Made by a program: the position numbers and the translations under genes. From Rhodococcus sp. (in: high G+C Gram-positive bacteria) (GTDB taxonomy: Bacteria; Actinomycetota; Actinomycetes; Mycobacteriales; Mycobacteriaceae), in the NCBI GenBank assembly GCA_012514505.1, contig JAAZAD010000396.1:1-64000 (forward strand): DNA of 64,000 bases, written 5' to 3'. Under the pieces are notes generated by a model. That model worked only from the letters and a program-made list of their open reading frames with translations, did not search any database and was not told the DNA's origin. Positions 25,714-34,088 of this stretch are shown here, piece after piece. Numbering within the stretch: position 1 is the stretch's first letter; each line of letters opens with the position of its first letter.

Positions 25714-25727
25714 TAGAACGCGTTCTA
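25714..25727. promoter_or_regulatory. Perfect palindrome TAGAACGCGTTCTA, KstR-like box (element A, copy 2)
   Basis: Fits TNNAACNNGTTNNA; in the divergent iclR/DUF1214 intergenic region. Confidence 0.7.
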
Positions 25728-25751
25728 TTGTCTTAACAGTTCTACCATCAA

Positions 25752-25767
25752 GGTACATATTTGTACC
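25752..25767. promoter_or_regulatory. Inverted repeat GGTACATATTTGTACC (element B, copy 2)
   Basis: 6-4-6 dyad; shares sequence with 24694-24709. Confidence 0.75.
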
Positions 25768-25806
25768 GCATCTCAGTCCAAGGAGTTCTGTCGTGAGGAG
25801 CACGGT

Positions 25807-26973
25807 GTGCTGACCGATCCATTCGCGGACGCCCTCGCCGAAGCCGAGAAGCTGATCGAGAGCGCCCCACACGTCCGCGACGAAAAGGACCTGCTCGAGG
25901 GCTATCAATACCTCGCCGGCGGAATAGTGGCGACCACCCACGCAGCGTGGGCGACGGAACGAACCCATCCGTTCTTCGTGACCGGCACCGGGCCCTTCAC
26001 CAAGATGGGGCTCGACAATCCGGACACGCTGTATTTCGGAGCCCGCATCAACGACGATGTCGAATACATCGTGAGCGGAACGCGCGGCAGCACTGCCGAT
26101 CTGAGCTTCCAGGTACTCAACGGCAACTACACCTCCGCCAACGTCCCCGGTAGCACCAATGCCTTCGACGACCGCGAGATCGACATCGCCGACGACGGCT
26201 CTTACGAGATCCGATTCGGACCCGAGCCGGCGGAGGGGCGTCGCAATTACTTCACGCTGGCACCGGGCGCCGCACAGTTGGTGGTCCGCGAGGTGTACAG
26301 CGACTGGTCGGAGAAGCGCGGGACCATTCGAATCGCTCGCGCCGACACGAGCGGCACCCCTCCGCCGCCATTGACTCGCGACAGCGTCGAGAAGCGCTAC
26401 GAACGCGCAGGCAAAGCCCTGGTATCTCGCGTCAAGACGTGGCTGCAGTTCCCGGAGTGGTTCTACTTGAAGCTTCCGGTCAACACGATGACCGAACCGC
26501 GGTTGACGCCGGGCGGTTTGGCCACCCAGTACTCCTCGGTCGGTCATTACGAACTCGGTCCGGACGAGGCGATGATCGTGACCGTTCCCAAATCCGATGC
26601 GCCCTACCAGGGTTTCCAACTCGGCAGCATGTGGTACATCTCGCTCGACTACATCAACCACCAGACATCCCTGAATGCCGATCAGGCCCAGGAAGATCCC
26701 GACGGGCTGATCAGGCTGGTGGTAAGCGACCGCAACCCGGGCGTCACCAATTGGATCGAAACGCTCGGCCATGATCGCGGATACCTGCAGTTCCGGTGGC
26801 AGCGGGTGTCCCGCGAGTTCACCCCGCAGGATGGCCCGAGCGTGGAGATCGTGCGCTTCGACGACATTCCGGACGCGCTCCCCCACTTCGAGAACAACAG
26901 AATCACGCCTGACGCATTCGCGACCCGAATCGCGCAACGCCAAGCGGCAGTCGCCGACCGGATGCTGGGGTGA
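25807..26973 (+). CDS. DUF1214-domain protein (resembles M. tuberculosis Rv3531c by size and context)
   Basis: 388 aa; GLDNPDTLYFGARIND, NYFTLAPGAAQLVVREVYSDW; GTG start with GAGGAG RBS. Confidence 0.75.
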   Translation: MLTDPFADALAEAEKLIESAPHVRDEKDLLEGYQYLAGGIVATTHAAWATERTHPFFVTGTGPFTKMGLDNPDTLYFGARINDDVEYIVSGTRGSTADLSFQVLNGNYTSANVPGSTNAFDDREIDIADDGSYEIRFGPEPAEGRRNYFTLAPGAAQLVVREVYSDWSEKRGTIRIARADTSGTPPPPLTRDSVEKRYERAGKALVSRVKTWLQFPEWFYLKLPVNTMTEPRLTPGGLATQYSSVGHYELGPDEAMIVTVPKSDAPYQGFQLGSMWYISLDYINHQTSLNADQAQEDPDGLIRLVVSDRNPGVTNWIETLGHDRGYLQFRWQRVSREFTPQDGPSVEIVRFDDIPDALPHFENNRITPDAFATRIAQRQAAVADRMLG

Positions 26974-27761
26974 ATCTGATGAACAACCTTCTACAGGACA
27001 AAGTTGTCGTCGTCTCGGGCGTCGGCCCTGGTCTGGGCCGCACCTTGGCTGTGCGCTGCGCGCAACAGGGTGCCGCGGTCGTCCTCGCGGCCCGGACTGC
27101 GTCACGTCTCGACGATGTCGCGAAAGAAATCAGCGATCTGGGTGGGCAGGCACTGACGGTTGCCACCGACATCACCGATCACGCGTCGGCCGAGGCGCTG
27201 GTAGGGGCCTCCCTCGACGCGTTCGGTCGCGTCGATGCCCTCGTGAACAACGCCTTCTCCATACCTGCGATGAAGCCGTTGGCCCGAACCGACTTCGACC
27301 ACATCCGGGGCAGCATCGAGTTGACGGTGCTGGGGGCGTTGCGTCTGACGCAACTGTTCACTCCGGCACTCGCCGAATCCAAGGGCGCAGTGGTGAACAT
27401 CAACTCGATGGTGATCCGGCACTCTCAGCAGCGGTACGGCTCATACAAGATCGCGAAATCCGCACTGCTCGCCGCCTCCCAGTCCCTGGCCACCGAGCTT
27501 GGGCCGCAAGGCATTCGCGTCAACTCCGTCGCTCCTGGCTACATCTGGGGAGAGACGTTGAAGCAGTACTTCGCGCATCAAGCCGAGAAGTACGGCACGA
27601 GCGTGGACCAGATCTACGAACACACCGCCGCCGGAACGGATCTGCTGCGACTACCCGAAACCGAGGAAGTCGCGGATGCGGCCATCTTCCTCGCCTCGCC
27701 GATGGCCAATGCGATCACCGGGCAGTGCCTCGACGTGAACTGCGGCGAATACCACCACTGA
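26970..27761 (+). CDS. Short-chain dehydrogenase/reductase
   Basis: SGVGPGLGRTLA nucleotide-binding motif, NNAFSIPAM, YGSYKIAK active site. Confidence 0.93.
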   Translation: MNLMNNLLQDKVVVVSGVGPGLGRTLAVRCAQQGAAVVLAARTASRLDDVAKEISDLGGQALTVATDITDHASAEALVGASLDAFGRVDALVNNAFSIPAMKPLARTDFDHIRGSIELTVLGALRLTQLFTPALAESKGAVVNINSMVIRHSQQRYGSYKIAKSALLAASQSLATELGPQGIRVNSVAPGYIWGETLKQYFAHQAEKYGTSVDQIYEHTAAGTDLLRLPETEEVADAAIFLASPMANAITGQCLDVNCGEYHH

Positions 27762-27790
27762 ACAGCTCCCCCACCGAAGAACGGAAGCTC

Positions 27791-28948
27791 ATGAGCGAAC
27801 GAACCACCGTCGGGACGATCGACGACCTGCACGCGTCCGCGACCCGCATGACCGGGCTCGACGATTTCGGGGTCGACGACTACACCGAGGCGCTCGGTGT
27901 TCTGCTGGAGTCGTACCGCAGCGACGAGTCCCTGACTCCGCTGGGGAGCAAGGTGTCTCGGTTCTTCCTGCGTGGTGCGCTTGTAGCGCGGCTGCTCAGC
28001 GAGGCAGCGTGGAAGCAGCACCCAGAGCACTCCGATGTCACCATCGAGCGACCCATCTTCGTCACCGGTCTGCCCCGCACAGGCACCACCGCCCTTCACC
28101 GGCTTCTCACCGCCGACCCGTCACACCAGGGATTGGAAATGTGGCTGACCGAGATGCCGCAGCCTCGGCCTCCACGCGAAACCTGGGACGCCAACCCGAT
28201 CTACCAGAAGATCGAGGAGGGTTTCGGTCGTCACCACATCGAGCATCCCGAATTCATGGGGGTGCACTACATGTCGGCCGGTGAGGTCGAGGAATGCTGG
28301 CAATTGCTCCGTCAGACGTTCAAGTCGGTGTCGTACGAATGCCTGGCGAACCTGCCCACGTACTCCCGCTGGCTCGAAGGCCAGGACTGGACCAATGCCT
28401 ACGCCCGTCACAAGAAGAACCTGCAGTTGATCGGACTGCCCGACCGCGACAAGCGGTGGGTGCTGAAGAACCCCAGCCATCTCTTCGCTCTGGACGAACT
28501 GATGGCTGTATACCCGGACGCGCTGATCATCCAGACTCACCGGCCTCCCAGCACCATCGTCCCGTCCGTTTGCAGCCTCGCCGAGCAGGCGACCGCCGGG
28601 TGGTCGGAGAAGTTCCACGGTGAGGTGATCGGTCGCAGCCAGCTCGACCTGTGGGCGCGTGGACTCGAACAATTCACGCAGGCACGCAGCAAATACAACC
28701 CGGCACAGTTCGTCGACGTGGACTACCACGACTTCGTCGCCGATCCTCTCGGAACGGTCGACGGAATCTACTCGACGTTCGGACTCCAACTCGGCGCATC
28801 GGCACAGGCCGCGATGGAAAGCATGCACAACGAGAGCCGCAGCGGTGCACGCAAACCCGCACACAAGTACACACTCGAAGAGTTCGGACTCACCGAACAG
28901 CAGGTAGACGAACGGTTCTCGGGCTATCGATTCCCTGCGGATGCGTAG
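27791..28948 (+). CDS. Sulfotransferase (Sulfotransfer_3-type family)
   Basis: 5'-phosphosulfate loop FVTGLPRTGTTALHRLL; WVLKNPSHLFALDELMAVYPDALIIQTHRPP. Confidence 0.9.
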   Translation: MSERTTVGTIDDLHASATRMTGLDDFGVDDYTEALGVLLESYRSDESLTPLGSKVSRFFLRGALVARLLSEAAWKQHPEHSDVTIERPIFVTGLPRTGTTALHRLLTADPSHQGLEMWLTEMPQPRPPRETWDANPIYQKIEEGFGRHHIEHPEFMGVHYMSAGEVEECWQLLRQTFKSVSYECLANLPTYSRWLEGQDWTNAYARHKKNLQLIGLPDRDKRWVLKNPSHLFALDELMAVYPDALIIQTHRPPSTIVPSVCSLAEQATAGWSEKFHGEVIGRSQLDLWARGLEQFTQARSKYNPAQFVDVDYHDFVADPLGTVDGIYSTFGLQLGASAQAAMESMHNESRSGARKPAHKYTLEEFGLTEQQVDERFSGYRFPADA

Positions 28949-29523
28949 CACCCACCGGAGACGAAGCTTCTGGTCAGTCTGGGCTCCACCACCGGAGTGT
29001 GGAGCGGCTCCGATTGCGCCAACGCGTGTAGCAAAGGAAGTAACGCGTCTGCGATCCGGTCGCCCACTCGCGCCACCGCTTCTGACTTCAATCCCACCGG
29101 GTCGGCGATGTCCTCGTGGTCGATCGAGTACCGCCCGCGGGCTCCCGCCAACCCGGCCACGGTGGTGGCGTCCGCTCGCGCAGCCAACGAGGACGCCTCA
29201 CGCAAAGTGAAGACGCGGTGGGCTGCATCCGGCACCAGGTCGGCTGCATGATCGCGAATACGCTCGGTCATTCCGAGAACCAGGTCCGCATGTTCGATCA
29301 TGTCCGGCCGTAGCCGGCGCGCCTTGAAGAGGGATGCCGATGCCCCGAGTCCTTCGATCACATCGGCCGCGAAGGGTTCGATCGGGAATCCGACGAGCGC
29401 ACGTACGCCGGCACTTTCCGCCGTCAGGTCGGTACGGCCATGCTCGACTGCGAACGCCCGCGTCAGTCGTTCCGCGATCGGCGAGCGGCAGACGTTGCCG
29501 CTACAGAGGAACAAGACGTGCAT
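28924..29523 (-). CDS. Low-molecular-weight protein tyrosine phosphatase
   Basis: MHVLFLCSGNVCRSPIAE (CX5R P-loop); 3' end overlaps sulfotransferase 3' end. Confidence 0.88.
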   Translation of the reverse strand: MHVLFLCSGNVCRSPIAERLTRAFAVEHGRTDLTAESAGVRALVGFPIEPFAADVIEGLGASASLFKARRLRPDMIEHADLVLGMTERIRDHAADLVPDAAHRVFTLREASSLAARADATTVAGLAGARGRYSIDHEDIADPVGLKSEAVARVGDRIADALLPLLHALAQSEPLHTPVVEPRLTRSFVSGGCYASAGNR

Positions 29524-29781
29524 GCGGGCACGATATCCAACCGACGTGGATGGATCCCCTTGCCACGCAATGCCGAATCCATGGGTCGATACGGCGTTGA
29601 CCAGCAGTCCATTCGGTGTTGGCGCAATAGCCCCTTCCTGGTTACCTCGAGACGGAGAACGGCCAGGTGGCACACTTTTCGTCACCGCCGTAAACAGCGC
29701 GATTGATCTTCGTCACGTGTTCGTGTCCGGTGCGTTAGGTTCGGGGTGTTCTCTTCCCCCGACTTTCGGAGTTCGATCAAC

Positions 29782-30213
29782 ATGAGCGCATGCGCCTTCT
29801 GCTCGATTGCCGCCGGTGACGGTGAGGCGCACCGGGTATACGAGGACGACACAGTCGTCGCGTTCCTCGATGTCAGACCGGTGACGCAGGGACACACGCT
29901 CGTCATTCCCAAGCAGCATGCCGCCGACCTGACCGAACTGTCCGCTGACCTGGGGTCAAACATGTTCCAGGTCGGACATACGTTGAGTCGCGCGCTACGA
30001 ATCTCCGACCTTCGCGCGGACGGGGTGAACCTCGTCGTGAACGACGGCAAGTCGGCCTTCCAAACTGTCGCCCACACGCACTTGCACGTGGTTCCGCGGC
30101 AGAACGGAGACAAACTTCGCTTCGTGAAGGGTCTCCTCGTTCGTCGGTCGTCGGACCCGGAAGGTACAGCGGCGATCATCCGGGAGGCCCTCGAGCGGGC
30201 GCCCGAATCCTGA
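29782..30213 (+). CDS. HIT-family protein
   Basis: CAFCSIAAGDGEAHRVYEDD; HTHLHVVPR histidine triad. Confidence 0.95.
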   Translation: MSACAFCSIAAGDGEAHRVYEDDTVVAFLDVRPVTQGHTLVIPKQHAADLTELSADLGSNMFQVGHTLSRALRISDLRADGVNLVVNDGKSAFQTVAHTHLHVVPRQNGDKLRFVKGLLVRRSSDPEGTAAIIREALERAPES

Positions 30214-30215
30214 TC

Positions 30216-30232
30216 GTCTGCCCTCAGCAGAC
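30216..30232. promoter_or_regulatory. GTCTGC-CCTCA-GCAGAC dyad upstream of clpP (PopR-box-like)
   Basis: Perfect 6-5-6 dyad 40 bp before the clpP ATG. Confidence 0.55.
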
Positions 30233-30272
30233 ATACGGTCCGATCGGCGGTTACGGGCGGTACGAATGAGGC

Positions 30273-30881
30273 ATGACCACAACCGAGCTTCCCGACCAGG
30301 CCTATCGTGATGCGCTGACAGACAGGCTGTTTCGCCGTCGCATCGTGCTTCTCACCGGCGAGGTGGACGATGCCATGGCCGAACGTGCCTGTTCCGAACT
30401 GGTGTTACTCGCCTCCGAGGACGACAAGCGGGACGTCGTCGTCTACATCAACTCTCCCGGTGGGTCCGTGTCCGCGGGTCTGGCCATCTACGACACGATG
30501 AAACTGATTCCCAACGATGTCGTGACGGTGGCGATGGGCTTCGCCGCGAGCATGGGGCAGGTACTGCTGTGTTCCGGCACCCACGGAAAGCGCATCAGCC
30601 TCGCGCACAGTCGGATCATGATGCATCAACCGTCTGCCGGTATCGGCGGCACCGCTGTCGATATCGCGATTCAGGCAGAGAGTCTCGAAGTCCTCAAGCA
30701 ACAGGCAAACCAGATTCTTGCGACCGAGACGGGGCGCTCCATCGAGCAGATCGCGGCAGACAGCGATCGCGACCGCTGGTTCGACCCGGAACAGGCGAAG
30801 GAATACGGAATCGTCGACCGCGTCGTCACGTCGTTGGCCGATATCGCCCCACACACCACTGCACCCAGAATCGGGCTGTAA
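30273..30881 (+). CDS. clpP: ATP-dependent Clp protease proteolytic subunit (accessory paralog)
   Basis: [26 protein letters not shown] catalytic Ser; IMMHQPSAG catalytic His; [18 protein letters not shown]. Confidence 0.95.
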   Translation: MTTTELPDQAYRDALTDRLFRRRIVLLTGEVDDAMAERACSELVLLASEDDKRDVVVYINSPGGSVSAGLAIYDTMKLIPNDVVTVAMGFAASMGQVLLCSGTHGKRISLAHSRIMMHQPSAGIGGTAVDIAIQAESLEVLKQQANQILATETGRSIEQIAADSDRDRWFDPEQAKEYGIVDRVVTSLADIAPHTTAPRIGL

Positions 30882-30883
30882 CC

Positions 30884-31474
30884 ATGTCCCAGTACACGAT
30901 CCCCAACGTCATCGAACGGACACCGGCCGGCGAGCGCTCGTTCGACGTCTTCTCCCGACTGCTCAACGAACGCATCGTCTTTCTCGGTACCGAGATCGAC
31001 GACGGTGTCGCAAACGTCGTCATGGCGCAACTGCTCCATCTCCAGGCCGAGACACCAGACCGTGAAATCGGCATCTACATCAATTCACCGGGGGGCTCGA
31101 CCACGGCGATGCTGGCCATCTACGACACGATCCAGTTCCTCCGGCCCACCGTCGCGACCTACTGTATGGGTCAGGCAGCCTCTGCGACCGCGGTTCTGCT
31201 GGCCGCGGGGACACCAGGCCACCGCCATGTTCTGCCGCATTCGCGGGTCCTGTTGCACCAGCCGTCTTCTCAGGGACAGGGCACGATCTCCGATCTGGCA
31301 CTGCAAGCCGCCGAGATCATGCGGGTACGCGCCCAGACGGAGGCGATTCTCGCCAAACACACCGGACAGAGCGTGGACGACCTTCGCCGAGACACCGACC
31401 GTGATCGCGTCTTCACCGCCGAGGCGGCCATCGACTACGGCCTGGCCGACCATCTCATCCCCCACTCCCTGTGA
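30884..31474 (+). CDS. clpP: ATP-dependent Clp protease proteolytic subunit (second accessory paralog)
   Basis: [56 protein letters not shown]. Confidence 0.95.
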   Translation: MSQYTIPNVIERTPAGERSFDVFSRLLNERIVFLGTEIDDGVANVVMAQLLHLQAETPDREIGIYINSPGGSTTAMLAIYDTIQFLRPTVATYCMGQAASATAVLLAAGTPGHRHVLPHSRVLLHQPSSQGQGTISDLALQAAEIMRVRAQTEAILAKHTGQSVDDLRRDTDRDRVFTAEAAIDYGLADHLIPHSL

Positions 31475-31514
31475 GCGGTTGACGAGTACAGGGACTCGCT
31501 ACCCGCGCACAGGG
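31467..31514. repeat. 48-bp palindromic dispersed repeat, copy 1
   Basis: CCCTGTGAGCGGTTGACGAGTACAGGGACTCGCTACCCGCGCACAGGG; contains the clpP2 stop codon. Confidence 0.85.
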
Positions 31515-31599
31515 TTTCGAAGGTAGGTTCGGCGGGAAAGCCAATCATGTACGGGCGTACCACCTTCCCAGCAAGCCCTTCGACTACTGGAGATCCCAC

Positions 31600-32847
31600 G
31601 TGAATTCACAGTGCCCCATCGGCATCGATCCCATGGTCGGTGACCTCGACGGAGAGACCGCCCGGATCAGGGCTGCGGGACCCATCACCAAGCTCGAGCT
31701 GCTCGGCGTTCCCGCCTGGACGATCACCGATCACGCGATCGCCCGCCGACTACTCACCGATACCCGACTGGTCAAGGACATCGACGCCTGGTCGCTGTGG
31801 TCCTCGGGAGTGGTGACCCGGGAGTGGCCGCTGATCGGCATGATCGACGCGGGGCGTTCGATGTTCACCGTCGACGGCGGCGAGCACCGCAGGTTGCGCG
31901 CCAAGACCGCGCAGGCACTCGCACCACGTCGGCTCGCCGAGCTGCGTCCGGTCATCGAACGGATGACGGCAGAACTGTTGGACGACCTCGCGGTGGCGGG
32001 AGCCGGCGGCAAGGTCGTCGATCTGAAGCAGGTATTCGCCTATCCCCTGCCGATGCGGGTGATCGGCGAGTTGATGGGCGTCGATCGCGCGGACCACCCA
32101 CAGCTGCTCGACTGGTACAAAGCCTTCTTCTCGGTGATGACGCCACAGGATGAGCGGCTCGAGGTGATCGATGCGATGGACGCGTACTTCACCGATCTGG
32201 TTCGCAAGAAGACCGCATCCCCCGGCGACGATCTCACCTCGGCGTTCATCAACGCCGACGAGGGCGGCGAACTGCTCACCGAAGAAGAGGTGGTCGGCAA
32301 CATCAAGGCGCTCGTCGCCGCTGGGCACGAGACCACGATCGGCCTGATCGTCAACACCGTGCGTGCACTTCTCGCGAAACCCGACCAGCTGGCGAACGTC
32401 GTTGCCGGCGAGATCGATTGGAAGGCAGCCATCGAGGAGACATTGCGTTGGGACAGTCCTGTCACTCACCTACTGATGCGGTTCGCCACCGAGGACATCA
32501 CCGTCGGTCACGACGTGATCGCGAAGGGCGACGGCGTAGTGATGTCCTACCGCGCCATCGGCCGCGACACCGCCGTGCATGGCGAGACCGCTGACGACTT
32601 CGATGCAACCCGCTCCACTGTCTCCCGTCATCTGGCCTTCGGTTACGGTCCCCACATCTGCCCCGGCGCGGCCCTGTCCCGCCTCGAGGCGGCGATCGCC
32701 CTGCCTGCACTGTTCGCCCGGTTCCCGGGCATTCGCCTCGCGGTGCCCGACAACGAACTCGGCAACCTTCCCGTACTCACGCAGAACGATCTGGAGGCGT
32801 TGCCAGTCACCCTGCATCAGGCGGCTTCGCCGCCTGTGAGTGGCTGA
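31600..32847 (+). CDS. Cytochrome P450
   Basis: [12 protein letters not shown]-helix, EETLRWDSP, heme loop [17 protein letters not shown]. Confidence 0.95.
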   Translation: MNSQCPIGIDPMVGDLDGETARIRAAGPITKLELLGVPAWTITDHAIARRLLTDTRLVKDIDAWSLWSSGVVTREWPLIGMIDAGRSMFTVDGGEHRRLRAKTAQALAPRRLAELRPVIERMTAELLDDLAVAGAGGKVVDLKQVFAYPLPMRVIGELMGVDRADHPQLLDWYKAFFSVMTPQDERLEVIDAMDAYFTDLVRKKTASPGDDLTSAFINADEGGELLTEEEVVGNIKALVAAGHETTIGLIVNTVRALLAKPDQLANVVAGEIDWKAAIEETLRWDSPVTHLLMRFATEDITVGHDVIAKGDGVVMSYRAIGRDTAVHGETADDFDATRSTVSRHLAFGYGPHICPGAALSRLEAAIALPALFARFPGIRLAVPDNELGNLPVLTQNDLEALPVTLHQAASPPVSG

Positions 32848-32879
32848 CGAGCATAGGGACTCGTTACTCACTCACAGGG
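32832..32879. repeat. 48-bp palindromic dispersed repeat, copy 2
   Basis: GCCTGTGAGTGGCTGACGAGCATAGGGACTCGTTACTCACTCACAGGG; contains stop codons of both convergent genes. Confidence 0.85.
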
Positions 32880-33319
32880 GACTCGGCCAATTTGTCCAGA
32901 GCGCCGGACAACCGAGTCAACGCCTCCACCGTCCGCTGCAATTGCTCCGCCCCCAACTCGGCAGCAAGCCGCTCCGCGAACACCGCGTGCGTCGGGTCGA
33001 TCCGGTCGATGGCGGCACGCCCCGACACGGTGGGACGGATCAGCTTCGCACGGCGGTGCGCGGGATTCGGCAGGTACTCGGCGAGTCCATCGTCTACCAG
33101 CAGATCCGCGAGACGCTGGACACTCTGACGGCTGATACCCATAGCTCGGGCGACTCCGGCGACGGTCAGCGACTCGGACAAGACCGCGCCGAGTACCTGC
33201 CAACGTGCCGCGGTCAATCCCGCCGGGCGAGCCAGTTCTTCGGCGACTGCCAAGAACTGGCCGTTGAGCCGGAACACGGTCAGCGCCGCATCGGACAGGA
33301 GAGGCTGGGCATCGGTCAC
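32864..33319 (-). CDS. MarR-family transcriptional regulator
   Basis: wHTH LSESLTVAGVARAMGISRQSVQRLADLLVDDGLAEYLPNPAHRRAKLI. Confidence 0.9.
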   Translation of the reverse strand: MTDAQPLLSDAALTVFRLNGQFLAVAEELARPAGLTAARWQVLGAVLSESLTVAGVARAMGISRQSVQRLADLLVDDGLAEYLPNPAHRRAKLIRPTVSGRAAIDRIDPTHAVFAERLAAELGAEQLQRTVEALTRLSGALDKLAESPVSE

Positions 33320-33966
33320 GCTGATGCCACCGCCTCCAGGTGTTCCATCAGCTCGAAGTACCCGGCCGAGTTCTGATCGCGGTACAGCTTGAACCAGGCC
33401 GACAACACTGCAGGCTCGTACAAATCCAGCACATTGAAGATGTCCCGGGAAAACTCGATCGGAGCGATGCCAGTGGCCGTGATGAGTGGCGATGTGCCGG
33501 ACGTGTCCGTAACGGACGGCTCGGGGCGATACCGATCGATGCCCCGGTAGCCGGATGACGCCAGGTAACCCGGGTCATTGCTGGTGTGCTCCCGGTCATC
33601 GAGAAGGCCCTCGACTGCGAGACCGAACGTGGCTCCACAGATTGCCGCCACCGGAACCCCCTGCTCGAGAAAACTGCGGGCAGCCTTTGCGAACGTGGCG
33701 TTGCCGCCCGTCCCCCAGGTGTCGGCACCGGGCAGGATCAACATCGCGCTTTCGGCGGGCTCGAGTTCGTCGAGCGCGCAGTCCGGCGTTATCCGCAGAC
33801 CACCTTTCGTCGTCACCGGTTCCCGCGCCTCACCGACGGTAACCACTCGGTACCGGCCGGGCTCACGCTGAAACTCGTCGTTGTTGACGGCTGTGGTCAC
33901 ATATCCGATCTCCCAGTCCGCCAACGTGTCGTATACCGCCACGTGCACTGCAGTCGATTCGGTCAT
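33316..33966 (-). CDS. DJ-1/PfpI-family glutamine amidotransferase-like protein
   Basis: VAVYDTLADWEIGYV; AAICGATFGLAVEGLLDDREHTSN nucleophile elbow. Confidence 0.9.
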   Translation of the reverse strand: MTESTAVHVAVYDTLADWEIGYVTTAVNNDEFQREPGRYRVVTVGEAREPVTTKGGLRITPDCALDELEPAESAMLILPGADTWGTGGNATFAKAARSFLEQGVPVAAICGATFGLAVEGLLDDREHTSNDPGYLASSGYRGIDRYRPEPSVTDTSGTSPLITATGIAPIEFSRDIFNVLDLYEPAVLSAWFKLYRDQNSAGYFELMEHLEAVASA

Positions 33967-33991
33967 CGCCAATCCCCTTCAGGTCGCTTCG

Positions 33992-34040
33992 GTCAATATG
34001 ACATAAGGCTGTCATATTGACAGCGTGCTGTCAATATGAC
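33992..34040. promoter_or_regulatory. Three alternating 11-bp half-sites GTCAATATGAC/GTCATATTGAC/GTCAATATGAC
   Basis: 33992-34002, 34011-34021, 34030-34040; uniform 19 bp centre spacing upstream of DJ-1/MarR operon. Confidence 0.8.
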
Positions 34041-34088
34041 CTCTGTGAGTGGGCAGCGAGTCCCTACACTCGTCAACCACTCACAGGG
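34041..34088. repeat. 48-bp palindromic dispersed repeat, copy 3 (opposite orientation)
   Basis: CTCTGTGAGTGGGCAGCGAGTCCCTACACTCGTCAACCACTCACAGGG; contains the galK stop codon. Confidence 0.85.

Noticed and set aside
26771-27790. N-terminal 340 residues of the long + strand ORF ending at 28948
   Set aside because: Out of frame with the DUF1214 and SDR genes; the true sulfotransferase starts at ATG 27791
30233-30272. Possible ClgR site (CGC/GCG pattern) before clpP
   Set aside because: GCG trimers are too common at this GC content; the PopR-like dyad at 30216 is a better candidate
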